NCBI RefSeq assembly: GCF_035961655.1 | Contig: NZ_CP108393.1 | Location: forward strand, 4,137,501 to 4,201,500 | From: Streptomyces sp. NBC_01317 | GTDB lineage: Bacteria > Actinomycetota > Actinomycetes > Streptomycetales > Streptomycetaceae | DNA length: 64,000 bases | Direction of reading: 5' to 3' | Part shown: one piece after another, positions 27,104 to 34,870 of the stretch | How positions within the stretch are numbered: the first letter of the stretch is position 1 | Layout of the letters: every line of letters starts with the position of its first letter | The notes under the pieces: model-generated | What the model saw: the letters and a program-made list of their open reading frames with translations, nothing else | Told to the model about the DNA's origin: nothing | Database searches by the model: none | Position numbers and translations under genes: made by a program

Positions 27104-27646
27104 ATGGAAATGTCGAGGAACGAACGGTCGCAGGAGAGCCCTCACGTCCTGGTGGTGGGACAGGACGGGACGGCGCTCGGCGGCGGTGGAACCGACAACG
27201 AGCCGCGTGAGATCCCGGTGACGGAAATGGTCGAACAGCCCGCCAAGGTCATGCGCATCGGCAGCATGATCAAGCAGCTGCTCGAAGAGGTGCGCGCGGC
27301 CCCTCTCGACGAGGCGAGCCGGGTACGGCTCAAGGAGATCCACGCCAGCTCCGTCAAGGAACTGGAGGACGGGCTCGCCCCCGAGCTCGTCGAGGAGCTG
27401 GAGCGGCTCTCCCTCCCCTTCACCGACGAGGCCATCCCCTCCGAGGCGGAGCTGCGCATCGCGCAGGCCCAGTTGGTCGGGTGGCTGGAGGGCCTCTTCC
27501 ACGGGATCCAGACGGCGCTGTTCGCCCAGCAGATGGCGGCCAGGGCCCAGCTCGAACAGATGCGCCGCGCCCTCCCGCCGGGCTCGGTGCAGGAGGACGA
27601 CGAGGAACAGGGCCACGGCGCGATCCGCTCCGGCCCGTACCTCTGA
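27104..27646 (+). CDS. bpa: Bacterial proteasome activator Bpa (PafE, DUF2587)
   Basis: About 180 residues. The central part (residues 45-155) is the helical Bpa core that forms a dodecameric ring on the 20S proteasome: KVMRIGSMIKQLLEEVR, FTDEAIPSEAELRIAQAQLVGWLEGLFHGIQ and MAARAQLEQMRRALPPG. The protein ends in GPYL, the C-terminal HbYX-like docking motif (GQYL in Mycobacterium) that opens the proteasome gate. The N-terminus is disordered. It is ATP-independent in known members. ATG 27104 is assigned; an ATG at 27110 and a GTG at 27086 are alternatives. It lies just after the permease but probably has its own promoter. Confidence 0.93.
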   Translation: MEMSRNERSQESPHVLVVGQDGTALGGGGTDNEPREIPVTEMVEQPAKVMRIGSMIKQLLEEVRAAPLDEASRVRLKEIHASSVKELEDGLAPELVEELERLSLPFTDEAIPSEAELRIAQAQLVGWLEGLFHGIQTALFAQQMAARAQLEQMRRALPPGSVQEDDEEQGHGAIRSGPYL

Positions 27647-27665
27647 GATCCGGCCCGTACCTCTG
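27629..27665. repeat. 17-bp direct duplication at bpa 3' end
   Basis: TCCGGCCCGTACCTCTG occurs at 27629-27645 and again at 27649-27665, a 20-bp period. The first copy encodes the C-terminal SGPYL and most of the stop codon; the second is untranslated. Confidence 0.92.
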
Positions 27666-27674
27666 GGACAGGTC

Positions 27675-27707
27675 GTGTGCGGCACCCCTCAGTGGGGTGC
27701 CGCACAC
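27675..27707 (+). terminator. bpa terminator hairpin
   Basis: A perfect 14-bp stem (GTGTGCGGCACCCC and complement) with a 5-nt TCAGT loop, 28 bp after the bpa stop. Its right arm is the first half of repeat copy 1 in the adjoining array. Confidence 0.85.
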
Positions 27708-27793
27708 CCTCCGCCGGTGGGGTGCCGCACACCCTCCGCCGGTGGGGTGCCGCACACCCTCCGCCGGTGGGGTGCGGCACACCCTCCGCCGAT
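27694..27793. repeat. Four-copy 25-bp tandem repeat array
   Basis: Four head-to-tail 25-bp units at 27694, 27719, 27744 and 27769. Units 1-3 are identical (GGGGTGCCGCACACC then CTCCGCCGGT). Unit 4 differs at two bases; one turns GTGCCGCAC into its own complement GTGCGGCAC, so unit 4 can fold with units 1-3 into a 9-bp stem close to the stop of the leftward oxidoreductase. The array separates convergent genes. No spacers, so not CRISPR. Confidence 0.95.
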
Positions 27794-27801
27794 CGGATCG
27801 T

Positions 27802-28788
27802 TCAGGCCGTCGGCGCGAGCAGCAGGATCTTGCCCACGTGCGTGCTGGACTCCAGCACGCGGTGTGCCTCGGCCGCCTCCGCCATCGGCAGCGTCCGGTC
27901 CACGATCGGACGGACCCGCCCCTCGGCAATCAGCGGCCAGATGTTGTCGCGTACGGCGGCGACGATGGCCGCCTTCTCCGCCCGGGGACGCGCCCGCAGC
28001 GAGGTCGCCGTGATGGTGCCGCGCTTGCTCAGCAGCGCACCGATGTTCAGCTCGGCCTTCACCCCGCCCTGCATCCCGATCACCGCGAGCCGGCCGTTCA
28101 CGGCCAGCGCCTTCACATTCTGGGCCAGGTACTTCGCGCCGACGATGTCGAGGATGACGTCCGCGCCCGCCCCGTCCGTCGCCTTGCGTATCTCCGCCAC
28201 GAAGTCCTGCTCGCGGTAGTCGATCAGGATGTCCGCGCCCAGCTCCTCGCAGCGCGCGAGCTTCTCGGGGCCGCCCGCCGTCACCGCGACCCGCGCGCCG
28301 AGCGCCTTGGCGACCTGGATCCCCATCGTGCCGATGCCGCTGCCGCCGCCGTGCAGCAGCAGCGTCTCCCCGGCGGTGAGCCGGCCGAGCATGAAGACGT
28401 TGGACCAGACCGTGCAGGCCACCTCGGGCAGCGCGGCGGCCTCCGCCAGGGTCACCCCCGCAGGCACCGGCAGCAGTTGGCCCGCCGGTACGACAACCTT
28501 CTCGGCGTACCCCCCGCCGGCCAGCAGGGCGCACACCTCGTCGCCGACGGCCCACCCCATGACGCCGGGGCCGAGCGCGGCCACGCGGCCCGCGCACTCC
28601 AGGCCGGGGTGGACCGGGGAACCCGGCGGCGGGTCGTAGTGGCCCTGCCGTTGCAGGACATCGGCGCGGTTGACCGCGCTCGCCACGACATCGACGAGCA
28701 CTTCGCCCTCGCCGGGGACGGGATCGGGGACTTCGGCCCACACGAGCGCCTCGGGGCCACCGGGTTCCGGAATCGTGATCGCATGCAT
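27802..28788 (-). CDS. NAD(P)H quinone oxidoreductase (PIG3/zeta-crystallin type)
   Basis: A 328-residue medium-chain dehydrogenase/reductase without the catalytic zinc ligands. It starts MHAITIPEPGGPEAL, the canonical PIG3 N-terminus; the Rossmann loop GGGSGIGTMGIQVAKALGA (near 145) binds NADPH and TAGGPEK contacts its phosphate. It reduces quinones one electron at a time in known members. ATG 28788 is chosen; a GTG at 28809 would add seven residues. Confidence 0.93.
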   Translation of the reverse strand: MHAITIPEPGGPEALVWAEVPDPVPGEGEVLVDVVASAVNRADVLQRQGHYDPPPGSPVHPGLECAGRVAALGPGVMGWAVGDEVCALLAGGGYAEKVVVPAGQLLPVPAGVTLAEAAALPEVACTVWSNVFMLGRLTAGETLLLHGGGSGIGTMGIQVAKALGARVAVTAGGPEKLARCEELGADILIDYREQDFVAEIRKATDGAGADVILDIVGAKYLAQNVKALAVNGRLAVIGMQGGVKAELNIGALLSKRGTITATSLRARPRAEKAAIVAAVRDNIWPLIAEGRVRPIVDRTLPMAEAAEAHRVLESSTHVGKILLLAPTA

Positions 28789-28859
28789 GGCCGTGAGGCT
28801 ACCCGCCACTTCCCGGGGAGTATCCGTCCGCGACGGTCAGGTTCCGGCGCCCGCGACGG

Positions 28860-29948
28860 TCAGCTCCCGGCCTCCGGATCCGTGGGGTTCTGGGCGCGCA
28901 CGATGGTGATCAGCCGGTCGGTCAGCTGGAGCGGGCTCGCGGACGGATCGTCGTAACCGATCAGCCGGTGCCCGCGCAGCACGCTCACCACCAGGTCCTC
29001 GGTCTCCCGTACGTTCCGGCCCACCTCCGCCTTTATGACGGGCCGTTCGATGAGATCCAGCCCGGTGCCCTGCTGGATCAGGTCCTCCATCACCGTGCCG
29101 GCCATCGGGCTGAGCACGGACATCCCGAGGAGCCGGCCGGCCGCGCTGGCGCTGGTGATCACCGCGTCGGCGCCGGACTGGCGCAGCAGCGGCGCGTTCT
29201 CCTCCTCGCGGACGGCGGCGACGATCTTCGCCGACCGGTTGAGCTGGCGCGCGGTCAGCGTGACCAGCACGGCCGTGTCGTCCCGCTGGGTGGCGATGAC
29301 AATCTGACGGGCCTTCTGGACCTCGGCACGCAACAGCACTTCGCTGCGGGTCGCGTCGCCGAGGACCCCGACGAACCCCTGGGCGTTGGCGGCCTCGATC
29401 ACCTTGGCCGACGGGTCGACGATGACGATCTGGTCCTTCCTGAGACCCGTGGCGCACAGGGTCTGCATCGCCGACCGCCCCTTGGTGCCGTATCCGACGA
29501 TGACCGTGTGCTCGCGCAAGTGGGACCTCCAGCGGTTCTGCCGCCATTCCTCACGGGTGCGTTCCGTGAGGACCTCAAGTGTGGTGCCGACCAGGATGAT
29601 GAGGAACAGCACGCGCAGGGGGGTCACGAGCAGCACATTGACCAGCCGTGCGCTGTCGCTGTACGGGACGATGTCGCCGTAACCGGTCGTGGAGAGTGTG
29701 ACGGTGGCGTAGTAGACGGCGTCGAGGAAGTCGACCGAGTCGTCCGAGTTGTCGTGGTAGCCCTTGTTGTCGATCCAGACGATGAAGACCGTCACGAACA
29801 GCACCACCAGCGCCATCACGAGACGGCGGGTCACCTGGACGAGCGGTCGGCTGACCTGCTGACGTGGCAACTGCACCCGAGCGCTGACCAAATGCTCGTC
29901 GGCGTTCCTGGCTATGGCGTCATGGCCGGGAAGTTTCACGTGAAACAC
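28860..29948 (-). CDS. Potassium channel with TrkA-N (RCK) domain
   Basis: A 362-residue ligand-gated K+ channel subunit. A first helix (LVMALVVLFVTVFIVWI, 43-59), pore loop with selectivity filter TTGYGD (87-92), second helix (VNVLLVTPLRVLFLIILVG), then an RCK domain with the NAD-binding GYGTKGRSA (about 152) and IVDPSAKVIEAA, and a TrkA-C-like tail. The ATG lies within a parS palindrome: codons 2-5 (FHVK) are read from it. It overlaps the moeA-like gene by 13 bp. Confidence 0.93.
   Translation of the reverse strand: MFHVKLPGHDAIARNADEHLVSARVQLPRQQVSRPLVQVTRRLVMALVVLFVTVFIVWIDNKGYHDNSDDSVDFLDAVYYATVTLSTTGYGDIVPYSDSARLVNVLLVTPLRVLFLIILVGTTLEVLTERTREEWRQNRWRSHLREHTVIVGYGTKGRSAMQTLCATGLRKDQIVIVDPSAKVIEAANAQGFVGVLGDATRSEVLLRAEVQKARQIVIATQRDDTAVLVTLTARQLNRSAKIVAAVREEENAPLLRQSGADAVITSASAAGRLLGMSVLSPMAGTVMEDLIQQGTGLDLIERPVIKAEVGRNVRETEDLVVSVLRGHRLIGYDDPSASPLQLTDRLITIVRAQNPTDPEAGS
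29933..29946. promoter_or_regulatory. parS: parS (ParB binding site)
   Basis: The perfect 14-bp palindrome GTTTCACGTGAAAC, identical to the Streptomyces parS consensus bound by ParB for segregation of the oriC region. Extended to 16 bp it differs from the TGTTTCACGTGAAACA consensus at one end only. It lies in the overlap of two protein genes. Confidence 0.93.
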
Positions 29949-31531
29949 CCGCCGTCGGTCGAAGCGGTCCAGGGCAGGTCAAGAATGTCGACGTCCTCAC
30001 CGGGCCGCGCGCCGCCCGGCGGGACGACCGCCAGCCCGTCTGCGGCGGCGACGCCCCGCAGCATGGCCGGACCGTTGAAGTGCAGCGGCACCACCGCGTC
30101 GTCGCGGTGGACCACCGGGACGAGCCGGGTGTCGTACGGATGGCCCCGCACCTCGTCGCGCAGCGGCGCCCGGTACGGCGGGGGCGCCGGGCGGCCGGCG
30201 AGCGCCCGGAGCAGGGGTTCGGCGAGCGTCAGCAGTCCGGAGACGGCGGCGAGGGGGTTGCCGGGCAGCCCCACCAGATGCCGTCCCGAGGGCAACCGGG
30301 CCAGGACCATGGGGTGTCCGGGACGTACGGCGACCCCGTCGACCAGCAACTCGGCCTCGGCGGCCCGGAGTACGGGGTGGACATGGTCGACCGGGCCGCC
30401 GGCCGTACCGCCGGTCGTGATGACCAGGTCGGCCGTGGACCCGGTCACCGCGCGGTACAGGTCGTCCTCGTCGTCACCGATCCGGCGGGTGGCGACCACC
30501 TCCACGCCGAGCGCGCGCAGCCAGGGCGCGAGCATCGGCCCCAGTGCGTCCCGGATGAACCCGTCGCGGGGGAGCCCCTCGGTCAGCAACTCGTCGCCGA
30601 GCACGAGCACTTCGACGGCGGGCCGGGGGACGGTCAGCAGCTCGTCGTAACCGGCGGCGGCGGCCAGGCCCAGCACGGCCGGGGTCACCGGCGACCCGGC
30701 GGGGAGCAACGGCTCGCCCGAGCGGCACTCCTGGCCCCGCGACCTGATGTCCTGGCCGGGGACGACCACGCGTTCGGCGTGGAGACGGCCGGTGCCGTCG
30801 GTACGGGCGTGCTCGCTGCGGATCACGGCGGTCGCCTCGGGCGGTACCCGCGCGCCGGTGGCGATCCGTACCGCGGAGCCGTCGGGAAGCGGTACGGACT
30901 CGCCGTCTCCGGCGAGGATGCCGGACCGCTCGGCCGCGTCACCCCCTACGGGCGTGCCCTCCGGAGTCCTGACGGTCCAGGGGCCGGGGCCCGCGACCGC
31001 CCAGCCGTCCATGGCGGAGGTGTCGAACGACGGGAGGTCGGTGAGCGCGACCAGCGCCTCGGCGAGCACCTCGCCCAGGGCGTGTTCGAGGGCCACGCGC
31101 CGGGCCCGCGCGGCCGGGGCGGCCCGCCCCGAAGCCCCGGCGAGGTCCCGCGCGTCGGCCCAGTCCGTACCGTGGCGCCGATCGCCCCCGGGCGCACGGT
31201 CACCGGCGGGCCGGTCACCGCCGGGGTCCTGGCGGTGCGCGTGGTCGTGGCCGTGATCGTGCCCCTGGTCGTGGCCGTGGTCGTGATCGACCTCGGACGC
31301 CGGATCGCGGGGCTGGCCGTGCGGGGCAGGCGTGTGGCGCGCGTCGGACGGGTCCTTCTGGTCGTGGATCTGCTGGGCGTCGATGTCGTACGGCACGTCG
31401 GCGTCGTACGGGACGTACCCGTCCGGCGAGTGGTACGGCGCGCGCGGCGACGGGTGCGCGCGGGACCGGTCCCTCGCCACCAGGGCCAGAGCCTCCTCGA
31501 CGCCCTCGACCTCGCGGTCCTGGGCGGTCAT
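29936..31531 (-). CDS. MoeA-like molybdopterin molybdenumtransferase with His-rich N-terminal extension
   Basis: A 531-residue protein; typical MoeA is about 400. The first 110 residues are extra and include a His/Asp/Gly tract (DHDHGHDQGHDHGHDHAH, about 83-100), likely metal-binding. The MoeA core follows: SFDTSAMDGWAV, RIATGARVPPEATAV, and LPGNPLAAVSG near the end. The canonical TxGGxSxGxxD motif is altered to TTGGTAGGPVDH. It should insert molybdate into adenylylated molybdopterin, if active. ATG overlaps the mobA-like stop by 4 bp; its own stop overlaps the channel gene and parS. Confidence 0.85.
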   Translation of the reverse strand: MTAQDREVEGVEEALALVARDRSRAHPSPRAPYHSPDGYVPYDADVPYDIDAQQIHDQKDPSDARHTPAPHGQPRDPASEVDHDHGHDQGHDHGHDHAHRQDPGGDRPAGDRAPGGDRRHGTDWADARDLAGASGRAAPAARARRVALEHALGEVLAEALVALTDLPSFDTSAMDGWAVAGPGPWTVRTPEGTPVGGDAAERSGILAGDGESVPLPDGSAVRIATGARVPPEATAVIRSEHARTDGTGRLHAERVVVPGQDIRSRGQECRSGEPLLPAGSPVTPAVLGLAAAAGYDELLTVPRPAVEVLVLGDELLTEGLPRDGFIRDALGPMLAPWLRALGVEVVATRRIGDDEDDLYRAVTGSTADLVITTGGTAGGPVDHVHPVLRAAEAELLVDGVAVRPGHPMVLARLPSGRHLVGLPGNPLAAVSGLLTLAEPLLRALAGRPAPPPYRAPLRDEVRGHPYDTRLVPVVHRDDAVVPLHFNGPAMLRGVAAADGLAVVPPGGARPGEDVDILDLPWTASTDGGCFT

Positions 31532-32418
31532 CCGGCGTCGGCCCCCTTGGCGCCCCCGGCGTCCGCGGCGGGACCGTCGGTCCCGGCCGCCTCGTCGGCC
31601 CAGCGCAGGGCCAGCGCCACCGCCTTGCGGGTCGCCGCCTCCACCGCCTCGGGACCGTCTCCGCCGGCCCGGCCCGCCGCGTACCCGACCAGGAAGGTCG
31701 TCAGCGGGGCGGCGGGCCTGGCGACGCCGTGCGCGGCGTCACGGGCGAGGTCCAGGAGGAGAGGGATGTCGACGTCCAGCTCGATGCCGAGTTCGTCCTT
31801 GACTGCGGTGATCCATTCGTCCAGCACGGTCCCATGCTCTCTGATACGGGCCCGGGCCGTGGAGATGTCTTCCCAGGTGTCGCAGTCGAACGAGGCGAAG
31901 GGATCGGCATCGACGCGGGCGAGGTCGAGTTCGTGCGACAGCAGACGCAGGGGCAGACCGGTGAGGTTCCCGTGTTCCGTGGCCAGCAGGGCCAGTTCAC
32001 GGCGCAGCGGCTCGGCCCGGTAGGCGGCGACCAGCGGCTGGTCCCGCCCGTCGGCGTCGACCAGCAGCGCCGCCTCCCGGCCGCTGGTGTCCAGCGTCCC
32101 GATCAGCCGGTGGACCGTCGGGGCGCCCAGGAACGGCAGGTCGGCGGAGAGGACGATCACGGTGTCCGCCTCGACGTCGCGCACCCCCGCGTCGAGCGCG
32201 GCGAGCGGCCCGCCGCCCGGCGGGTCCTCCCGCGCCCAGCGCACGGGTCGGACCGTTGGGCGCCGGCCGCCCACGACGACGGTCCTGCCGGCCCCTTCAC
32301 AGGCCGCCAGGACCCGGTCGAGCAGAGCACGGCCACCGACACGCACGGCGGGCTTGTCGATCCCGCCGAGGCGCTTGGCGGCGCCTCCGGCGAGCACGAT
32401 GGCGTCATACGCGGTCAT
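31528..32418 (-). CDS. MobA-like molybdenum cofactor nucleotidyltransferase with DUF6457-like tail
   Basis: A 296-residue protein. The N-terminal 190 residues are a MobA-type NTP transferase: VLAGGAAKRLGGIDKPAV (nucleotide loop), DLPFLGAPTVHRLI (metal-binding Asp). Residues 205-275 are a separate helical domain (LDEWITAVKDELGIELDVD; TFLVGYAAGRAGG) seen in actinobacteria as DUF6457, usually as a short neighbouring protein. It attaches a nucleotide to molybdopterin and pairs with the overlapping moeA-like gene. The fusion is uncommon. Confidence 0.85.
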   Translation of the reverse strand: MTAYDAIVLAGGAAKRLGGIDKPAVRVGGRALLDRVLAACEGAGRTVVVGGRRPTVRPVRWAREDPPGGGPLAALDAGVRDVEADTVIVLSADLPFLGAPTVHRLIGTLDTSGREAALLVDADGRDQPLVAAYRAEPLRRELALLATEHGNLTGLPLRLLSHELDLARVDADPFASFDCDTWEDISTARARIREHGTVLDEWITAVKDELGIELDVDIPLLLDLARDAAHGVARPAAPLTTFLVGYAAGRAGGDGPEAVEAATRKAVALALRWADEAAGTDGPAADAGGAKGADAG

Positions 32419-32483
32419 GCCAGAAGTATGAGCCGCGATCGGCCTTTCGAAGCACGGACCCCGGTCCGGGTCACCTGCTTCTC

Positions 32484-33866
32484 TCAGAGGGTCCGCAGGA
32501 GCACCGCCGGGTTCTCGACGCAGTCCGCCACATAACGGAGGAAGCCGCCCGCCGTACCGCCGTCGCAGACCCGGTGGTCGAAGGTGAGGGACAGCTGGAC
32601 GACCTGCCGTACGGCCAACTCCCCCTGGTGCACCCACGGCTTGGGGATGATCCGGCCCACCCCGAGCATCGCGGCCTCCGGGTGATTGATGATCGGCGTC
32701 GAACCGTCGACCCCGAACACCCCGTAGTTGTTGAGCGTGAACGTCCCGCCGGTCAGGTCGCCCGGTGTCAGCGTGCCGGAGCGGCCCGCCTCCGTCAGGC
32801 GGGCGAACTCGGCGCTCAGGGACTCCGCGTCACGGCGGTGCGCGTCCCGCACGACCGGGACCACCAGCCCGCGCTCGGTCTGGGCGGCGAAGCCCAGATG
32901 GACGCCGGGCAGCCGCACGATCTCCTTGGCGGCCAGGTCCACCGTGGAGTTCAGCTCCGGGTGACGGGCGAGGCCCGCGACACAGATCCGGGCGAGCAGC
33001 GCGAGGAGGGAGATCTTCGGGCCGCCGGCCGCGTTCATCGCCGTACGGGCCGCCATCAGCTCCGTCGCGTCCGCGTCGACCCAGCAGGTGGCGTCCGGGA
33101 TCTCGTGGCGGCTGCGGGACAGCTTGTCCGCGACCGCGCCCCGTACGCCCCGCAGCGGCACCCGGACGACGTCCGGCCGCGCGCTCACGGATCCGGCGGT
33201 TCCCGCCGCCTCCGTGGACTCGGAGGCAGGGGTCTGCGCCTCCGTGGCCGCCCGCCGGACGGCCTGTTCGACGTCCGAGCGCAGGATCAGGCCCTCGCGC
33301 CCCGAACCCGTCAGCGTCCGTAGATCGAGGCCGTTCTCCCGCGCGAGCCTGCGGACCAGCGGCGACACGACCGCGACAGGACCGGCGGGACCGGCGGACC
33401 CGTTCGCCCGCGCCACAACGGGCGCGGGCACGGGAGCCACCGCCGGCGCGGCGGGGACGGAAGCGACCGCCGGGGACGCCTGCCGGACCCGGCGCCTGCG
33501 CGCGGCGGGCGCGCCCGTGCCGTACCCGACCAGCACATTGCCCGACCCCTCGTCGGCCGGCGACGTCTCCGGAGCGGCGGCCTTCTCCGGTGCCTGCCCC
33601 CCGTCCGCCACGGGCTCGGACGCGCCTACCGCGACGGTCAGCAGCGGGGCCCCGACGGGCAGCTCCGTGCCCTCCTCGCCGTAGCGCGCGGTGACCACAC
33701 CCCCGTACGGGCAGGGCACCTCGACCATCGCCTTGGCCGTCTCGACCTCCACGACCGGCTGGTCTATGGCGACGACGTCGCCCACCTCCACCAGCCAGTG
33801 GACGATCTCCGCCTCGGTCAGTCCCTCCCCGAGGTCGGGCAGCCTGAATTCGAGCACCTGGGCCAT
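32484..33866 (-). CDS. Dihydrolipoamide acyltransferase E2 (copy 2)
   Basis: A 460-residue E2: one lipoyl domain with Lys in ETAKA (about 44), Pro/Ala linker, peripheral subunit-binding domain near 170-205 (VSPLVRRLARENGLDL), and catalytic acyltransferase with HRVCDG near the end. ATG overlaps the E1beta stop by one base (TGATG). Last gene of the second dehydrogenase operon, next to its own Lrp regulator. It is about 36 residues shorter in linker than copy 1. Confidence 0.93.
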   Translation of the reverse strand: MAQVLEFRLPDLGEGLTEAEIVHWLVEVGDVVAIDQPVVEVETAKAMVEVPCPYGGVVTARYGEEGTELPVGAPLLTVAVGASEPVADGGQAPEKAAAPETSPADEGSGNVLVGYGTGAPAARRRRVRQASPAVASVPAAPAVAPVPAPVVARANGSAGPAGPVAVVSPLVRRLARENGLDLRTLTGSGREGLILRSDVEQAVRRAATEAQTPASESTEAAGTAGSVSARPDVVRVPLRGVRGAVADKLSRSRHEIPDATCWVDADATELMAARTAMNAAGGPKISLLALLARICVAGLARHPELNSTVDLAAKEIVRLPGVHLGFAAQTERGLVVPVVRDAHRRDAESLSAEFARLTEAGRSGTLTPGDLTGGTFTLNNYGVFGVDGSTPIINHPEAAMLGVGRIIPKPWVHQGELAVRQVVQLSLTFDHRVCDGGTAGGFLRYVADCVENPAVLLRTL

Positions 33867-34870
33867 CAGCTCTCCGTCTCCCACTGGAGCCGCGCGACCG
33901 CGTCCAGCACCCGGTCCACCCCGGGAAGATGGTGCCTCTCCAGCATGGGCGGCGGATAGGGGATGTCGAATCCCGCGACCCGCAGCACCGGCGCCTCCAG
34001 ATGGTGGAAGCACCGTTCGGTGACCCGGGCGGCGATCTCCCCGCCGGGTCCGCCGAAACCGGTGGACTCGTGGACCACCACCGCCCGGCCCGTACGCCGT
34101 ACGGACGCGGCCACCGTCTCGTCGTCGAACGGCACCAGCGAGCGCAGGTCGACGACCTCCAGGTCCCAGCCCTCGGCGCGGGCCGCCTCGGCCGCCTCCA
34201 GACAGACCGGCACGGAGGGCCCGTACGTGATGAGCGTGGCGCTCGTGCCCCGGCGCCGTACGACCGCGCGCCCGATCGGCTCGACCGCGGCCGGTTCGTC
34301 CGGCGACCACTGCGCCTTCGACCAGTACAGCCGCTTCGGCTCCAGGAAGACCACCGGGTCGTCGGAGGCGATCGCGGCCCGCAGCATGCCGTACGCGTCG
34401 TCCACCGTCGCCGGTGTCACGACGTGGAGCCCTGCGGTCGCCATGTAGTACGCCTCGGAGGAGTCGCTGTGGTGCTCGACCCCGCCGATCCCGCCGCCGT
34501 ACGGCACCCGCACGGTGATCGGCAGCGGCATCGCCCCGCGTGTGCGGTTGCGCATCTTGGCCACATGGCTGATGAGCTGCTCGAACGACGGATAGGCGAA
34601 GGCGTCGAACTGCATCTCGACCACGGGCCGCAGCCCGTACATCGCCATGCCGACGGCCGTCCCCAGGATGCCCGCCTCGGCGAGCGGGGTGTCCGTGCAG
34701 CGGTCGTCGCCGAACTCCGCCGCCAGGCCGTCGGTGATCCGGAAGACCCCGCCCAGCGTGCCGACGTCCTCTCCCAGGACGTGGACGGACGGGTCCTCCG
34801 CCATCGCGTCCCGCAGCGCGCGCTGGAGGGCCGACGCCATCGTGGCGGGCTTCACCGCGGTGGTGGTCAT
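33866..34870 (-). CDS. 2-oxo-acid dehydrogenase E1 beta subunit (copy 2)
   Basis: A 334-residue E1beta with VLGEDVGTLGGVFRITDGL and RVPYGGGIGGVEHHSDSSEA. Strongly similar to copy 1 at 13278 across the whole length, so the two operons are paralogues or a duplicated pair. ATG overlaps the E1alpha stop by 4 bp (ATGA). Confidence 0.93.
   Translation of the reverse strand: MTTTAVKPATMASALQRALRDAMAEDPSVHVLGEDVGTLGGVFRITDGLAAEFGDDRCTDTPLAEAGILGTAVGMAMYGLRPVVEMQFDAFAYPSFEQLISHVAKMRNRTRGAMPLPITVRVPYGGGIGGVEHHSDSSEAYYMATAGLHVVTPATVDDAYGMLRAAIASDDPVVFLEPKRLYWSKAQWSPDEPAAVEPIGRAVVRRRGTSATLITYGPSVPVCLEAAEAARAEGWDLEVVDLRSLVPFDDETVAASVRRTGRAVVVHESTGFGGPGGEIAARVTERCFHHLEAPVLRVAGFDIPYPPPMLERHHLPGVDRVLDAVARLQWETES

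Noticed and set aside
27694..27793. CRISPR-like array
   Set aside because: Units are contiguous with no unique spacers, and no cas genes are near. It is a simple tandem repeat.
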